Shown piece after piece: positions 14,201 through 27,500 of a DNA stretch of 64,000 nt (position 1 is the stretch's first letter; every line of letters begins with the position of its first letter). The position numbers and the translations under genes are program-made. The stretch is taken from contig CM060734.1 of NCBI GenBank assembly GCA_030704615.1, positions 42,298,042 to 42,362,041 of the forward strand, read 5' to 3'. Under the pieces are notes generated by a model that saw only the letters and a list, made by a program, of their open reading frames with translations, was not told the origin of the DNA and searched no databases. This DNA comes from Takakia lepidozioides. Taxonomy: Eukaryota; Streptophyta; Takakiopsida; Takakiales; Takakiaceae.

Positions 14201-15331
14201 CCACTTGAGATTGCCTCCTCCTTCCCCTGGTCGTTGAATGCCACCACTGCGCATTTACTGACATTGGCCTCTAGCCCCCAAAGATCAAAGTATCTCTTCG
14301 TGCAATCTATCAGCCCCTGGAGGTTGGAAGGAGTCTCCCCTATGCCTGCGAAGTCATCCGCAAACATAAGGGCTGGTATGGTGGCATCACCCACCCTTAA
14401 CCCAAATCCCTCACTTTCCACATCCTCCAGTAGTTGATTGATGAAAATATTGAAGAGCAGAGGGGAGAGGGTACATCCTTGAGCTACACCTTGGTCTATG
14501 TCAAAGAAATTAGACTTCTGTCCATTTACAGTGACACAGCTTTTAGTGTGAGCATACAAGTTATGGACCACTCTCCACATCTTTCCCTTGATCCCGGAAG
14601 ACCAGAGTCGGAGCCATAGACCGTCTCTCCACACAGTGTCATAGGCCTTTTAGACAGGAAAAAGACAAAAGTAGGTTTCCCATCTTTTTTCCTTCCCTGG
14701 ATAATCTGAGTGTGAAGATATGATCCACGCAGCCCCTGTTTCGCCGAAAGCCACAGCTTGGCCTTCGACCTCTGGACTCCAGATCAACCTCGAGACGAGT
14801 ACTTATAACTCTGCAGAATATCTTGCCAACTGCATTAAGAATTGAGAGAGAGAGAGAGAGAACGAAATGAAATGGTACTTTATAACATCAAAGAAAGAAA
14901 GAAGAAACTTTGTAACATTGACCAGGGGCACCAAGGGCAAAGAATATAACAACACCAAGGAACCAGAGAGTGGGAGAGAGAGGGGACAGAGAGAGTAATG
15001 CCCTACAATCAGACATTGGTAAATCATGCATTTCCCGACGCTTTACATCCAAAAAGGAAGATTTTTCCACTATAGTCAGGAGGACATGACAAATGAATAC
15101 CTTGAACTCCTCAGAAGGTTGCAGATATTTTCTGGCAATATGGTTGACGCAGGCAACCTTTTGTTGCTCTGCAATTTTCCATTCTGGTTGGCTAGCACCG
15201 TCTGAGTGACTGGATGTCAAAACATTTAACCCATTCTGGTTGCAGTAGCTCATGTCTTTGCAAGGGCTGGATGGTGCTACAAGCTCATCAATCTTGCTGT
15301 CTGATGTAACCTTCCCACGGCTACCATTCAT
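8217..15331 (-). CDS. Unrecognised 9-exon gene, 814 codons, basic/Ser-rich N-terminal half and hydrophobic C-terminal segments
   Basis: I do not recognise the family. Exons in transcription order: 15331-15101, 11655-10915, 10746-10211, 9910-9726, 9487-9225, 9073-8896, 8776-8700, 8608-8519, 8360-8217. Each has AG/GT borders, phases fit throughout, and the sum is 814 codons plus TAG. Residues 1-560 are low in hydrophobics, rich in Ser/Gly/Asp with basic patches (SRRQRVGRS), and look disordered. Residues 565-652 are helical and charged (AVRRAREDASALAFKLAELH). Two hydrophobic stretches follow, about 679-699 (FIISVSLVSGAFSYQIVL) and 746-766 (MVLATVVLSIGARFGSGVWQ), then a helical tail ending AEDYL. 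This suggests a protein with two C-terminal membrane segments. Weakest points: the first exon, the acceptor at 11656, and the exon-6 donor, where a GTGAGT slightly upstream is in the same phase. The 3.4-kb first intron contains LINE fragments. Confidence 0.7.
11757..12385 (-). mobile_element. Truncated LINE 3' ends (zinc-binding C-terminus), two overlapping fragments
   Basis: Two related stretches (about 11757-12070 and 12180-12385) repeat the same words, such as a 'ggatctcatagtaga' block and a 'tcttcagtttcgat' block. On the - strand they encode a piece like CPACTERNRAIETEEHFFFY, the Cys/His pattern of the C-terminal zinc-binding region of LINE ORF2. The 11757 fragment starts with a GAAAT-rich block followed by ACTTTATAAC, the shared 3' tail of this LINE group. 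Both lie in the first intron of the 9-exon gene and are non-functional. Confidence 0.6.
12388..14845 (-). mobile_element. 5'-truncated LINE (non-LTR retrotransposon) inside an intron
   Basis: Reverse transcriptase ORF2 remnant on the - strand. Segments at 14634-14029 and 14254-13643 carry RT signatures (QGVAQGCTLSPLLFNIFIN; FADD catalytic box; YLGVEF). Segment 13605-13087 carries a C-terminal zinc-binding motif (CPLCGQPEDNIHFLIHC). Upstream to about 14830, frameshifted remains of the RT finger region are readable (KAYDTVW, GFRRNRGCVD). No endonuclease domain is present, so the copy is 5'-truncated, as is usual for target-primed insertions. The low-coordinate end is the 3' tail, a short run of GAAAT units followed by GGTGCTTTATAAT on the + strand. 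Stops and frameshifts make it inactive. It shares the orientation of its host gene. Confidence 0.85.
12862..13420 (-). repeat. Tandem duplication of the LINE zinc-binding coding end
   Basis: About 12862-13105 and 13132-13420 are diverged copies of the same segment. Both contain a 'cacacaagcatcaa' word, a 'cagcctcaagattttcaaa' word and a 'gttgtcttcaggctgcc' or 'attgtcttcaggttgcc' word in the same order, about 270 bp apart. The copy at 13132-13420 keeps the readable CPLCGQ zinc motif; the other is degenerate. Confidence 0.6.
14860..15060 (-). mobile_element. LINE/SINE-type 3' tail fragment
   Basis: GAAATGAAATGG followed by TACTTTATAACAT repeats the 3' tail seen at 12388 and elsewhere. It lies just after a (GA)n run at about 14842-14861. 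The body extending to higher coordinates is short and has no recognisable coding potential, so it is either a heavily truncated LINE or a SINE sharing the tail. Confidence 0.4.
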
Positions 15332-18300
15332 GTCAGGGAAAAGCAGGTGGTGAGAGAGTGGGGTGGAAGGGAAGATATGGCGGTTTGCATGCCTCCAGGT
15401 AGCTGTGCAGTGTTGCAGGGGTGAAGTATCCTGCAGTCACCTAAGAGCAAGAGCTAGTTATTAGCTGGCAGGAAGTGTCGTCAGTGAAGTATGATTCATG
15501 CTATCTCTAAATGTAAACTTGTCCATTCAGAGGAAAAATATCATCTAGTGCAAACATTGAAATGTCAAGTACTGCTGTATTGCCTTATATCCCTCACTTC
15601 TAGTCACCAACCGTGGTATGCATACTCATTTCTCTTTCTCTCTCTCAAAATCTAATCAGTTCAAGCAAACTTCTAACACATATACATCTAATTTGCGAGA
15701 CACACATCTCCATGCAACAACCTGTGACTACATCTCTCTTCAATTTCATGTTGCTCCTCCCTCTCTCTCCTGCGGCAAACAACGTCTTATAAGTACATTC
15801 TATTTGTTTGATCGTGAGTATGTGGAGGGAGAGAATGAGGAATTTTGCAGTCACTCATTGACCCACTGAGCCTCTTCGTGGATGCCCTTCGGTATGAGTA
15901 AAAAGAGAGAAATTAAAATGCACTTTATAATGTGAGCGAGAGAGAGTTCTCCTACCAGTAATCTTTCGACATATGGACAGAGAAAGAGAGAGACCGACCC
16001 AAGAAGAGGTGTCATACGGGTCATGATTGGGGGCCAACGAGGAAACAGCCGCCAGGGCGCCCAATTGGCAATAGCGAGCTATCCACCCGTTCCACATTCC
16101 CTGCTGCTGGCATCCCTACTCTTGAGCTTCACTCCTCTAAACTCAAATTTCAGGCATCACTGACAGAGCCAAGGAGTATGTCAGGAGGATGAACTATGCG
16201 TTATAGTCATAGTGCGCGCACACGCAGAGAGGACAAATGGCGAAAAGAGAACACCTGAAATGTGAAGAATTTCGAAAAAATGGGAGTCTCAGATAGACAA
16301 GAAATTATCCAGGATGAGGATTGTTGATTTTCAGACCAGCGAGGAAATGTAGACATAAATAAAGAACGAAGGAATCCACAGATTGCACAGCAACAACCAC
16401 AAGCAGAAGGGAGTATCGAATGATGCCCGAGAGAAATAGAATTTTAGAGCTAGATGCAGCTCAATAAACCCATAACCCTCTAAATGCAGCAAGGGGATAG
16501 GAGGGGGAGAAGGGAAATGAAACACCACCGAAACCCACACCGAGAGAGTGAAAAAGAGAGGAACCAGATTTCCCACATATGCTGTGCAATGCGCCGAGAG
16601 GGAGAGCGGACGGAATTCGAATGAGAGTGCGTGCGTCTGAGCAGCGAGAAATCGAGAGAGAAGGAGGAAACGAGGGAGATCGGGGGAGGGAAGAGTACCG
16701 GTCTTCCCTGTATTTCCCGGGAGGCGCGCCCGGTTTGGCGCAGTCCATACAGGCGGATTGCCCTACCCGTGCTCGGGTCCCCGCGCAGAGCACGGGCCCG
16801 TGCTGCAGGGAGGGAAGAATTCAAACGGGATGCCAATTTTACTATCGGAAAAACGTTCGGTTGTAACAGATGGAAAACATGTACAGACATGTAATTAACC
16901 GGTGAGAACGTATACAACGAACCATGTTTACTAACGAGGGATTTGCGAAATGAGAGTCTCTAGCTAGCAATTTGTCTAGGAAAGGCTCCAAAAACTAGAG
17001 TCGGCTCCAAATGTTTCTTTAGACTTCAGCACTTCTGCAAAGAGGGCAGCCATTTGTCATTGTCCCTATACTATCATCTCTCTTTGTCTACTTACTCTGA
17101 AGCGTTGTCAGTGTCGGCCGCACCAGCCTGCACTGCCTTGCTCCAGATATTTTAGTGCTAATTAATGTTATCTTCCCCTTCCTGGTTTATGGCGAGTTTA
17201 ACACATGTTAGCACATAATGAGTGTTAGTTGTAAACACTCGTTCCCTGCCCCTGCCCGTTTTTTCCTCGCCGTTTCTCGTATCTGCCCTCCTTCCTCCAC
17301 ACCATAGCCCGAAGCAGAAGGTCGTGTTTTGGTAGTTCTCCTGTCACAGTACTGCCTCTTTTTGCCTTGCCTTCCTGTCTAACGGTTGCTGGCGAGATTG
17401 CCTTTCGTATGTATATAGTATATTTTATCTCCAGAACTCTTTCGGTCTCTCCACATTGGTTGTGTATCTATATGTTCGCAAACAGCTAGCTGAGCAGGAT
17501 TAATATCAGAAACTGGGTGATTCATTGTCCACAAGAAGTATATGAGCCATCTGATGCATTAGTTCCCATGTGTACACAAGGAACTTCCAGAATTTTTTTT
17601 CATTGGTTCCAATCGACGTGATGGACAAATGTGCGTCCAAGTTTGGATCTATTCATGACTGGCTGAAACATATAATGCAGGCAAGACAAGTTGGAACTGG
17701 TTTGTGGAAAATGTGGGACGATTCCAGAGAGAGAACTGTGTTAATGGGTGTTTGTTGAAGAGGCGGCTGCCTACAAGGAAAGCCAAGCACTTCTGACGTT
17801 GCTCTGCCAATCAACCATGTACGTAGCACTAAATCCGAGGGATTCGGGTCCAGTGCAACAAGTCCATGTTGAGCTGGTGTCTGAGGTGCCAAGTGGAGAT
17901 GCTCACGATGGGCAAGAATTCAAGAGCGCAAGGCTCAAGAATGCTCGCGTAGTGAAAGACGAAGCCAGCGCGAAAACATGCTAATGCGGTGGAAGATGAC
18001 ATGATGGCGAAAGCACATGGCGCGGGGGCAGCTGCCCGAAAATCACACGTTATTTTATGATTTAGCATTGGGGGGGGGGGGGCCGGGGCTTTAGCTGGAG
18101 TGAGTGTTAGGAAGGTAGACCTGTTGCCTGGTGCGGCCGGGCTTGCAAGCTTTGGGTCATACATGCTAACCCCTTCTTTTATCTGTTTGCTGTCCAGGAC
18201 AACTACTGGTTTAGAGCAGACCTCTCGGTTCCACAGCTTACAAACCCCTTCCAATTCCCCTCTCTCACATGTCCTCCATAGTTACTCCCAATGATTCTCT

Positions 18301-18759
18301 TTCCATGTTTTTCTTTCCACAAATCCAGCATACTAATTCTGGCTGGCCCAAATATGTCCAAATTCTCTTGGCATCATTTCCTGAGGAACCTGAATTACTT
18401 GATGAGAGGAAGAAAGAAGAACCTCCAACCCCCTCTAGAAGGTAAGAGTATGGGGAGAGTATCTTCCATCACTGTGTTGTCTTTGTAAACTACAATCTCA
18501 AAAAACAAAATCCAATGGAATCCGACAAGCTAGCACTTAAAAAGTGCAGGAATGAAGCTATGAAGGTAGTGTAGTTTGAGAGTCCCACTTGTTTTTTGTT
18601 TTTTTCTACAAAATGGATTAACCTGCAAGACAACTAGTGCGGCCTATGTCAGCACATATTGCACCGTCATTCATATTCTAGGAAAATCCAATTTACTATT
18701 TTTTATGAATTTCCACTGACAAAGAATACTTGAAGTATAATAGCAAGTCACACACGAGC
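15332..18759. other. Upstream region of the 9-exon gene and intergenic DNA
   Basis: The low-coordinate part should contain the promoter and 5' leader of the 9-exon gene; GATATAAG near 15585 (- strand) is only a weak TATA candidate. A further tail-like motif (AAATTAAAATGCACTTTATAAT) sits near 15905. About 16560-16820 is GC- and GA-rich. A run of 13 G lies at 18070-18082. Short ORFs at 17570-17984 show no family signature. Confidence 0.35.
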
Positions 18760-20010
18760 CTCTTATGCTTTGGCAAAGTCAAATTTAGCATCTTTCAGAA
18801 CTGCCAGTGAAGATACTTGAAGCTCAAAGCGGGCATAAACTGGTATCTTCAAAAGGAAAAAATGTCTAAATATTTCTTTGTTAAAGCGAGACAGTATGCT
18901 ATGGCCAGCAATATTTCCCATCTCAATAACCCGGATGACCGTCATCCTATCTCCTCTCCCAAAGAGATGGCTACAATGGCTGCTAGCCACTTCACCTCTT
19001 TTTTCTCTCTCCGCCCTTCTTCTTGGGAAGCCATCTTTGCAAGAGCGGATATATATCCCTATGTCTCTCTCCCAATCCGACAAGCTCTGCCCCTCTCGCT
19101 GGGCTCTTTCATATCAGGGTCATTGACATCAACTCTGGGCTGCCCACCGTTCAAAGCTAGTATGGTTCCTCAAGTGTCCTCCTCAAGATTTGCAATTCGA
19201 TCCTGGGGAGTGGATGTGGATGGACCCTGCTAAAACGCCCCTTTTTGGCTACTCGGTCAAACTTGGCTACAACCTGCTTCGTGGCTCTGCCTCCTTCACC
19301 ATCAAATGGAATCTCAAATGGAACCACCTGCTATCCCAACGCACAAACTGGAAAGCGGTCTGGAAAGACATTTAGAGGAAAGACAGGCCCCTGCCAAAAC
19401 CAGCGCATTCTTATGGAAGGTTGCTAACATGATTCTGCCAGTTTTCAATTCATTCAAAGGGAAAATGACTACCGCAACATCTGCTCAAATCACCTTTGCG
19501 AATCTAATGAACACTGCCTTGCCCAGTGCCCTCTAGCAACATGGTCATTGGTAGCTTCCTATTATCTGTGGCTCCATCCAATCTTACTTTATAATTTTGC
19601 TTAATTTGGATAACGACAAGATTTGGATCACCTGCCCTGTCTGGCCTGCCTTAGAGCACATACTATTTGGAATTTATGGAAAGATAGAGTGCTTTTGTTT
19701 ACGAGGGCAAAGCCCCCAGCATCAGAAGAGTCATGTCTAGGATCTTATTCGATTTAATGACTGAGAGGCGCAAGGTGTGGTCTTCCCTGTGTACATCTAT
19801 TACTAAATGTGGCAAACGGCGCCGTCAACAGCTCTTGGCAAACTTTGACAACACATCGTCTCATCTGTGCCTGCATTTCTGATTCGAGAGTCCAATGGTG
19901 TGATGGTATCCCCAGGTCATGGGCCCTCGCCATCTCAGGGGGAAGAGGTAGGTCAATTGGAGGCACATGAAGCTTTAGATACCAAGGTCCAAGGCTCATC
20001 CGGATTTCAG
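18760..20010 (+). mobile_element. Decayed LINE with an internal deletion
   Basis: On the + strand, 18817-19233 encodes a segment typical of the stretch between endonuclease and RT in plant LINEs (INWYLQKEKMSKYFFVKAR). About 19160-19560 encodes the C-terminal zinc-binding region (FGYSVKLGYNLL, then SAFLWKVANMILPVFNSF, with scattered Cys/His). About 19850-20000 resembles the start of an RNase H-like tail. The central RT with its FADD box is missing. Stops and frameshifts are frequent. This family differs from the LINE at 12.4-14.8 kb and lies on the opposite strand. Confidence 0.65.
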
Positions 20011-20022
20011 TAGTGCAACTTA

Positions 20023-20441
20023 GGGCCGTACCACACTAGCGGCAAGAGGGGCAGCGGCACTCAATTTTGGACCCTCTTGTTGGTTTAAAGGATGGCAGTG
20101 TGCCGCTCTGCCTACCACACTAGCGGCTGCTGCCGGCGGAGGGGCTCCGACGTGGCGCCTACATGTCACATTACCGTGAAATACGGATTTCCAGGCAGTG
20201 TCCCCCTAAATCCACAATTTTAGGAAGACATTTTGTCCTAACGCGATTCTCTCGCCATTGCGAACCTGGTCTCTCCAACCCCGTCGTGCGATGGTCTCTC
20301 CTACTGATTTTTTTTGCCGCTGAGTTTATGCTATAGTATGGTAGCCGACTAATTGCCATGGACCTTTGTCGTCCCACAATCCATAGCATGCAATGTCCAT
20401 GTCAGTGGCGCCGTTGGCGTGCCGCTAGTGTGGTAGGGCCC
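20023..20441. mobile_element. PIF/Harbinger-like MITE, 419 bp
   Basis: Terminal inverted repeats of 22 bp begin GGGCCGTACC at the left and GGGCCCTACC when the right end is read inward; they differ at one position. Each end is flanked by TTA (20020-20022 and 20442-20444), the 3-bp TWA duplication typical of the PIF/Harbinger superfamily. A third, direct copy of the TACCACACTAGCGGC terminal word sits internally near 20112. There is no transposase, so the element is non-autonomous. Confidence 0.85.
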
Positions 20442-20444
20442 TTA

Positions 20445-21644
20445 GTCTACCCCCTTATGGTGGCCTTTTCCTTCACCGTTGCCCTCTGTCCCTACCCTCT
20501 AGTCATCTCCCCCCGCTCCACATCTCCCCCTACTTAGATCTTGGGCCATGCCTCTGATCATCCTTCCCACTGTTTCCCACACTCCTTTCAAGATAGGTGA
20601 TTTCTCGTGCATTCTCCCTCCACAATCCTCTTGTTGTACCCTCTTTCTTCAATAAAATTCTACCCTACCCACTGAAGGATGCACCCTTACACATGGAGGG
20701 CTTTAGCAGGATTAAAAAACCAGGCGGAGGGCAGGCTTGTGATTTGGTTGACCTCAATGAGACGAACAAAAAACAAAAAAAACAAAAAAAAAACAAAAAC
20801 AAATCTACAAAAAGAGGGGTTCTGTCCATTGACTCAGCAACAATTTTGACAATCTACCCCCTGGTTTATACTTAAAAGCTATACTCTTGACGCGGTGTAA
20901 GGTCTGTTGACCACATTTTCTCCATTGACTTCATCATGATGCAAAGTCTCTGCCCTGAAGGGACAGAGCCAACAAACAAATCACTTGTGACAAAAACCAT
21001 GCGCCTACTCACTACTCAACCAGGGCAAGTGCAGGACTGCAGACTCACCCTATGTCACAAAGTGCAGGTTGCAAACTTTACAGATTTCACTATTATCTTT
21101 GAAAAGAGCCAAATGATTCATATTTACGAAGGAAAACCTCCTGATATACAAGAATGTCACTTTGTTCAGTCAAAAATCAACATGGCGGTTACAAAAACTA
21201 CACCGTGGAAAACCACATCAGCTTGCTGTTGTTGATACAGCACAGCTCTTTTCCTGTGAATGTCGAAAGGCAGACAAAGCTCTACCTACAAGTACAAGTA
21301 TTGTGGATAAGGAAAACAATTGAACTACTTCCTACTCTTCCCTCACTCACCAATCTGCCGAAGACTTTCTGAGGAAGCCGTATATATATACTTAGGCAGG
21401 ACAGCCCAGTTATTGGGAGTTTGTGCCTTACCTGTCCATCGTCCAGGGGTAAGCCTGGTTTAACCCTCAGCATGCTCCTTCAAAATTCCATAGAGCCCTA
21501 AGGCCTATGGGTTGAGCAGTAAACTCAGTAAAATTGCTGGACGGTAAACACACTTTCTAACTTTATATACCTCCTATGAACTGTACAAACTAATCACATC
21601 AACCCCCATTACATGGGTAGACTCGAGTGATCTAGCATTTCAGT
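20445..21644. other. Intergenic DNA 3' of beta-amylase
   Basis: A pyrimidine-rich stretch (20450-20600) and an A-rich run with CA interruptions (about 20766-20812) are present. The part adjoining 21644 should hold the 3' UTR of the beta-amylase gene. No coding signature was recognised; a 99-codon ORF at 20936-21235 lacks any motif. Confidence 0.4.
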
Positions 21645-24113
<2,469 letters not shown>

Positions 24114-24304
24114 GATTCTTTAACTATCTCGTCTGGCAAAGATCACGACCAGTTAACCGAGTCCACAACCTTCCAGTATCCAGCCCAAGACAGCACCTTT
24201 CGCGACGGCTCCACCCCCAGAAGAACACAAGCTTAGAGAACACAAGACACAAGAGACAGATCAAGGCAGCGATGGAATGCTTGCACGGATGCGGCAGAGA
24301 AACG

Positions 24305-24311
24305 TTATATA
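24305..24311 (-). promoter_or_regulatory. Candidate TATA box of the beta-amylase gene
   Basis: TATATAA on the - strand, about 190 bp upstream of the ATG. With initiation about 30 bp downstream it would give a 5' UTR of about 160 nt, an ordinary length. Inferred from sequence and position only. Confidence 0.5.
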
Positions 24312-24599
24312 GAAAGCTTGCGAGCGCAGCAGCAGGAGAGAAAATAATGGTGGATAAAGCGGATGAGCCTACCTCCACACAAACGCCTTTATCTCTCCTC
24401 TCCCTCTCCTCTCCACTCGCTGGGACCCAAGCAGCAAGCTTGCGATCCAAGCTTCGTGCTCTCATCGCGACCGTGCCTTTTTTTTCAGGGCGGCCCGACA
24501 GCTGACCGCGAAACCCTTTTCCTTTTCCAGCGTCTGACCCCGAAACCTTTTTTCCTTTTCCAGCGTCTGCGCTCATCTACCCAAATATACTTCATCCGA

Positions 24600-27500
24600 C
24601 GGAGGTAGGTAAAGATCCTGCAGGCATCTCGGGGAATATGACATCCAGACTCCAGGTATTTATACGATCATCCGCATCCTAATACGAATACGTATCATAG
24701 TTGCCGACGGAGGTACCTGGAACCGTAGCACGGTCCCGACAGGACATGTGATGCATGGCGCGACTCCCGGTTCGCATACGTGTCGATAAGGGGTATGTGG
24801 TCGATGCGCATGGTGCTGGGGCACGTGTGGCAGGCTCGGCTATTCCTGGCCACAAAGTATCGCGCCAAATATGCACATCTACGTGTCACTTTGTCGTCAT
24901 ACGCTTTTAGGCGGATGACCTTTGGACGCCGTCCGGTGTCCAGAGGTACTTCCGCAGACGCAGGGAAAGAACGCGGTTACCCGCCAATAGGCGCGGTCTG
25001 CCCGCTTTTGCCTTTTATGCCGTGGGCCCGACCGCGCGGTCTGCCAACAGTGCCTACATATCCAGAACATTCGTTGGGGTCCTCCAAATCCCATCCCTAT
25101 CCGATCCTCTACGTACAACACTTTTTTTTTAAGGAGAAAAAAACTCCTTAATAAAGCTTCCTCCCCTGTTTTTGGAAAACAAATAAACACTTTCCAGAAA
25201 TAAGATAATTTTCTTTGTTAATTATTATATTGTATTATATTTAGGGCATTACCTCCTCGTTGAGGGTGGAACTGTTGGCCTTCCTGCATTTTTTTTTTCC
25301 GGAGAGAGGACGTTGCATTCCGTGGTGCAATTTATGCAATTTCCGGACCGGGAGAGTTTTGGACCTGCCCAAAACTCCAGTATGCGGAAAAGGCCACTAC
25401 TCCGTTCCATTCCATCCCCCGTGACTCTTTAAGCGCGACGAGATTGACCACCGGCGACTAGGAAGACAACCACCAACAACTTTTGAAGATGGACGAATAT
25501 GCGCTCAGAAAAATACTTGTCAACAAAGGTACAAGGCGCGTGGACATGGAAAGCGCGTTATTGGTGCAATATAATGACAATTGCTCGGGCACCTTCATAT
25601 ACGACGGACCGAGGATTGGAGAAGAAGTGGGTGACCACCGAAACAAACGCGGAGAATGTGGATGTGAGAGCATATGCGTAACGATCCATTCCTCATATAT
25701 ACATGTAAATATAATTATCTCAAAAATCCCGCTCCGCCTCCCTCCCATCCCCCATTGGCTACAACAACGCACGAAATGGGAATGGACGAAATAAAAAATT
25801 GTGATTTTTTATTTTATTTTTTAAGAAGAAAAGGCACTAAATTTGATTAACTTGAGAGTCCACAATTGTTAGTCCTGCATCATGCAGATATTTTAATGCC
25901 TGTATATTAGATTTACTGGAGGCATGGCGGGGCCAGTCTACACTGCCACTTGCCGAATTCCACTCACACTTGTCGTGCAGGTCATATGTAAGTAACAGAA
26001 GCCATAACGGTTAACCCCACCGCACTGACTCTGTCCGGCTAGGCTAACGGTGTACCGGTAACGGAGGCGGCCAATCTGGTCGCCGTTATCCACGTGGACA
26101 CACGTCGACAGTAGCAGCTGCTTGGAAGATATTTTTCGAATACGTGGTACACAACTCGGTACTTGTGTCCCGTGTCTTCTGGAGTTCTGTCGTGCTGGCC
26201 CTGCGACACGCGGGCGTAGACGGTAGATGCCGGGCCGGGAGGACACAAATATCTCGCACGGGTCGCCCGCCCCCGACCGCCCTGACCGCCCCCTTCATTT
26301 ATCAATTACCTTATCGTTAGGGTTGATTTTTGATAGAGCACTGAGTGAAGTGATTCTGGGATCAAATCCTGCTACCTTGTCGAGTGAATATAAATAAGAA
26401 AGATAAATAAAATGTGAGGAGGCGCAGTTAGGGGCGGGGAGGTAGGTGTGGTAGCGTGTGGTATGGCGGGCGGCTCGGACATTATCATTATTCAAATGCT
26501 TTCTACTTTATGAGAGAACATGCAGATGAAAATCATCCAAAGGCAAAGTGGTTACGCCGTAAAGGACGAGCGGCCTTTTGGTGGGCCCGCTTCAAGAGGC
26601 GCACGATGGTGTAAGTTAACTCTTTATCCCCAATCATCCATACGGATGAACTTTATAGTTATGTGCAGATGTACTATATCCGCATCCTGTGAAAAGTGCA
26701 GGCATTTTGACCGTTGCGTTCAGGAGATTATAATAAAACAAGACTTAATTATGTTCCAAAACTGCGTGTAAAACTGGTTTGACCATCAAATTCAATTCAA
26801 GCTTTGGGGGTCACAAGTCACAACATCTGCTATGTGGTTTTGAACCCACAACTAGTAGTGAAATGATGTTATGCCCAACCAAACCACTATTATGAAGAGC
26901 GGAAGGGCCTCATCAGCTGCCTTTAAATGCCCCTTCATCGCCCCCAAATATAGCCAAGCGGATTACGCCTGACGTAAGGTAGGTCCTGCTGACGTGGGGG
27001 TTGGCATCTTGTGAGCACAGCATGAGCAAATCCACGGTTATAGGGATAAACTTGTTTGCAAACATAAATACAAATCATAGGTGGACCGCCTGCGGTAATA
27101 TGATCAGTTACATGGTCCATGAGCAATGTTTTTTTTTTAAAAGAGCATATGAGCATATTTGAGCTAAAATCCTCAACTATTTAATAGGAAAAACATTTTA
27201 TTAATATTATAATATTATGATTATATAAGCTGCAGTATTCCAGTAGTGAAAGTACTTCAACATCTGTGCTCACGGGAGTAAGTATAATGAGTTTACTGAC
27301 GAAACCCCACCCCCCTCCCCAAGAAAAGAAAAAAATAACTCGAAAATGCAATATTTCCCTAACGAAACTACTTCAAAATTTGTTTTCTCCTCTCTCTATC
27401 AAGGGGCCTCATTTGTGAGCTGTCGCTCCCAGGTGTTTCCCTTTTCAAAAAAATTAAAAAACAAATTGTGCTAACGCGAGCACAATGAGTTCAAAAAATA

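Noticed and set aside
16461-16917. Overlapping ORFs on both strands in a GA/GC-rich stretch
   Set aside because: Low-complexity composition, mutually exclusive frames, no motif.
17570-17984. Two short + strand ORFs that could be exons
   Set aside because: No consistent splice sites joining them and no family resemblance.
18070-18082. Run of 13 G
   Set aside because: An isolated homopolymer; no neighbouring G-runs to make a convincing quadruplex or regulatory element.
20936-21235. 99-codon ORF downstream of beta-amylase
   Set aside because: No domain or leader signal, and it lies where the antisense of the beta-amylase 3' region is expected.
25128-25150. Hairpin TTAAGGAG / CTCCTTAA as a terminator or MITE end
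   Set aside because: Too short, no target duplication, and no adjoining gene in a matching orientation.
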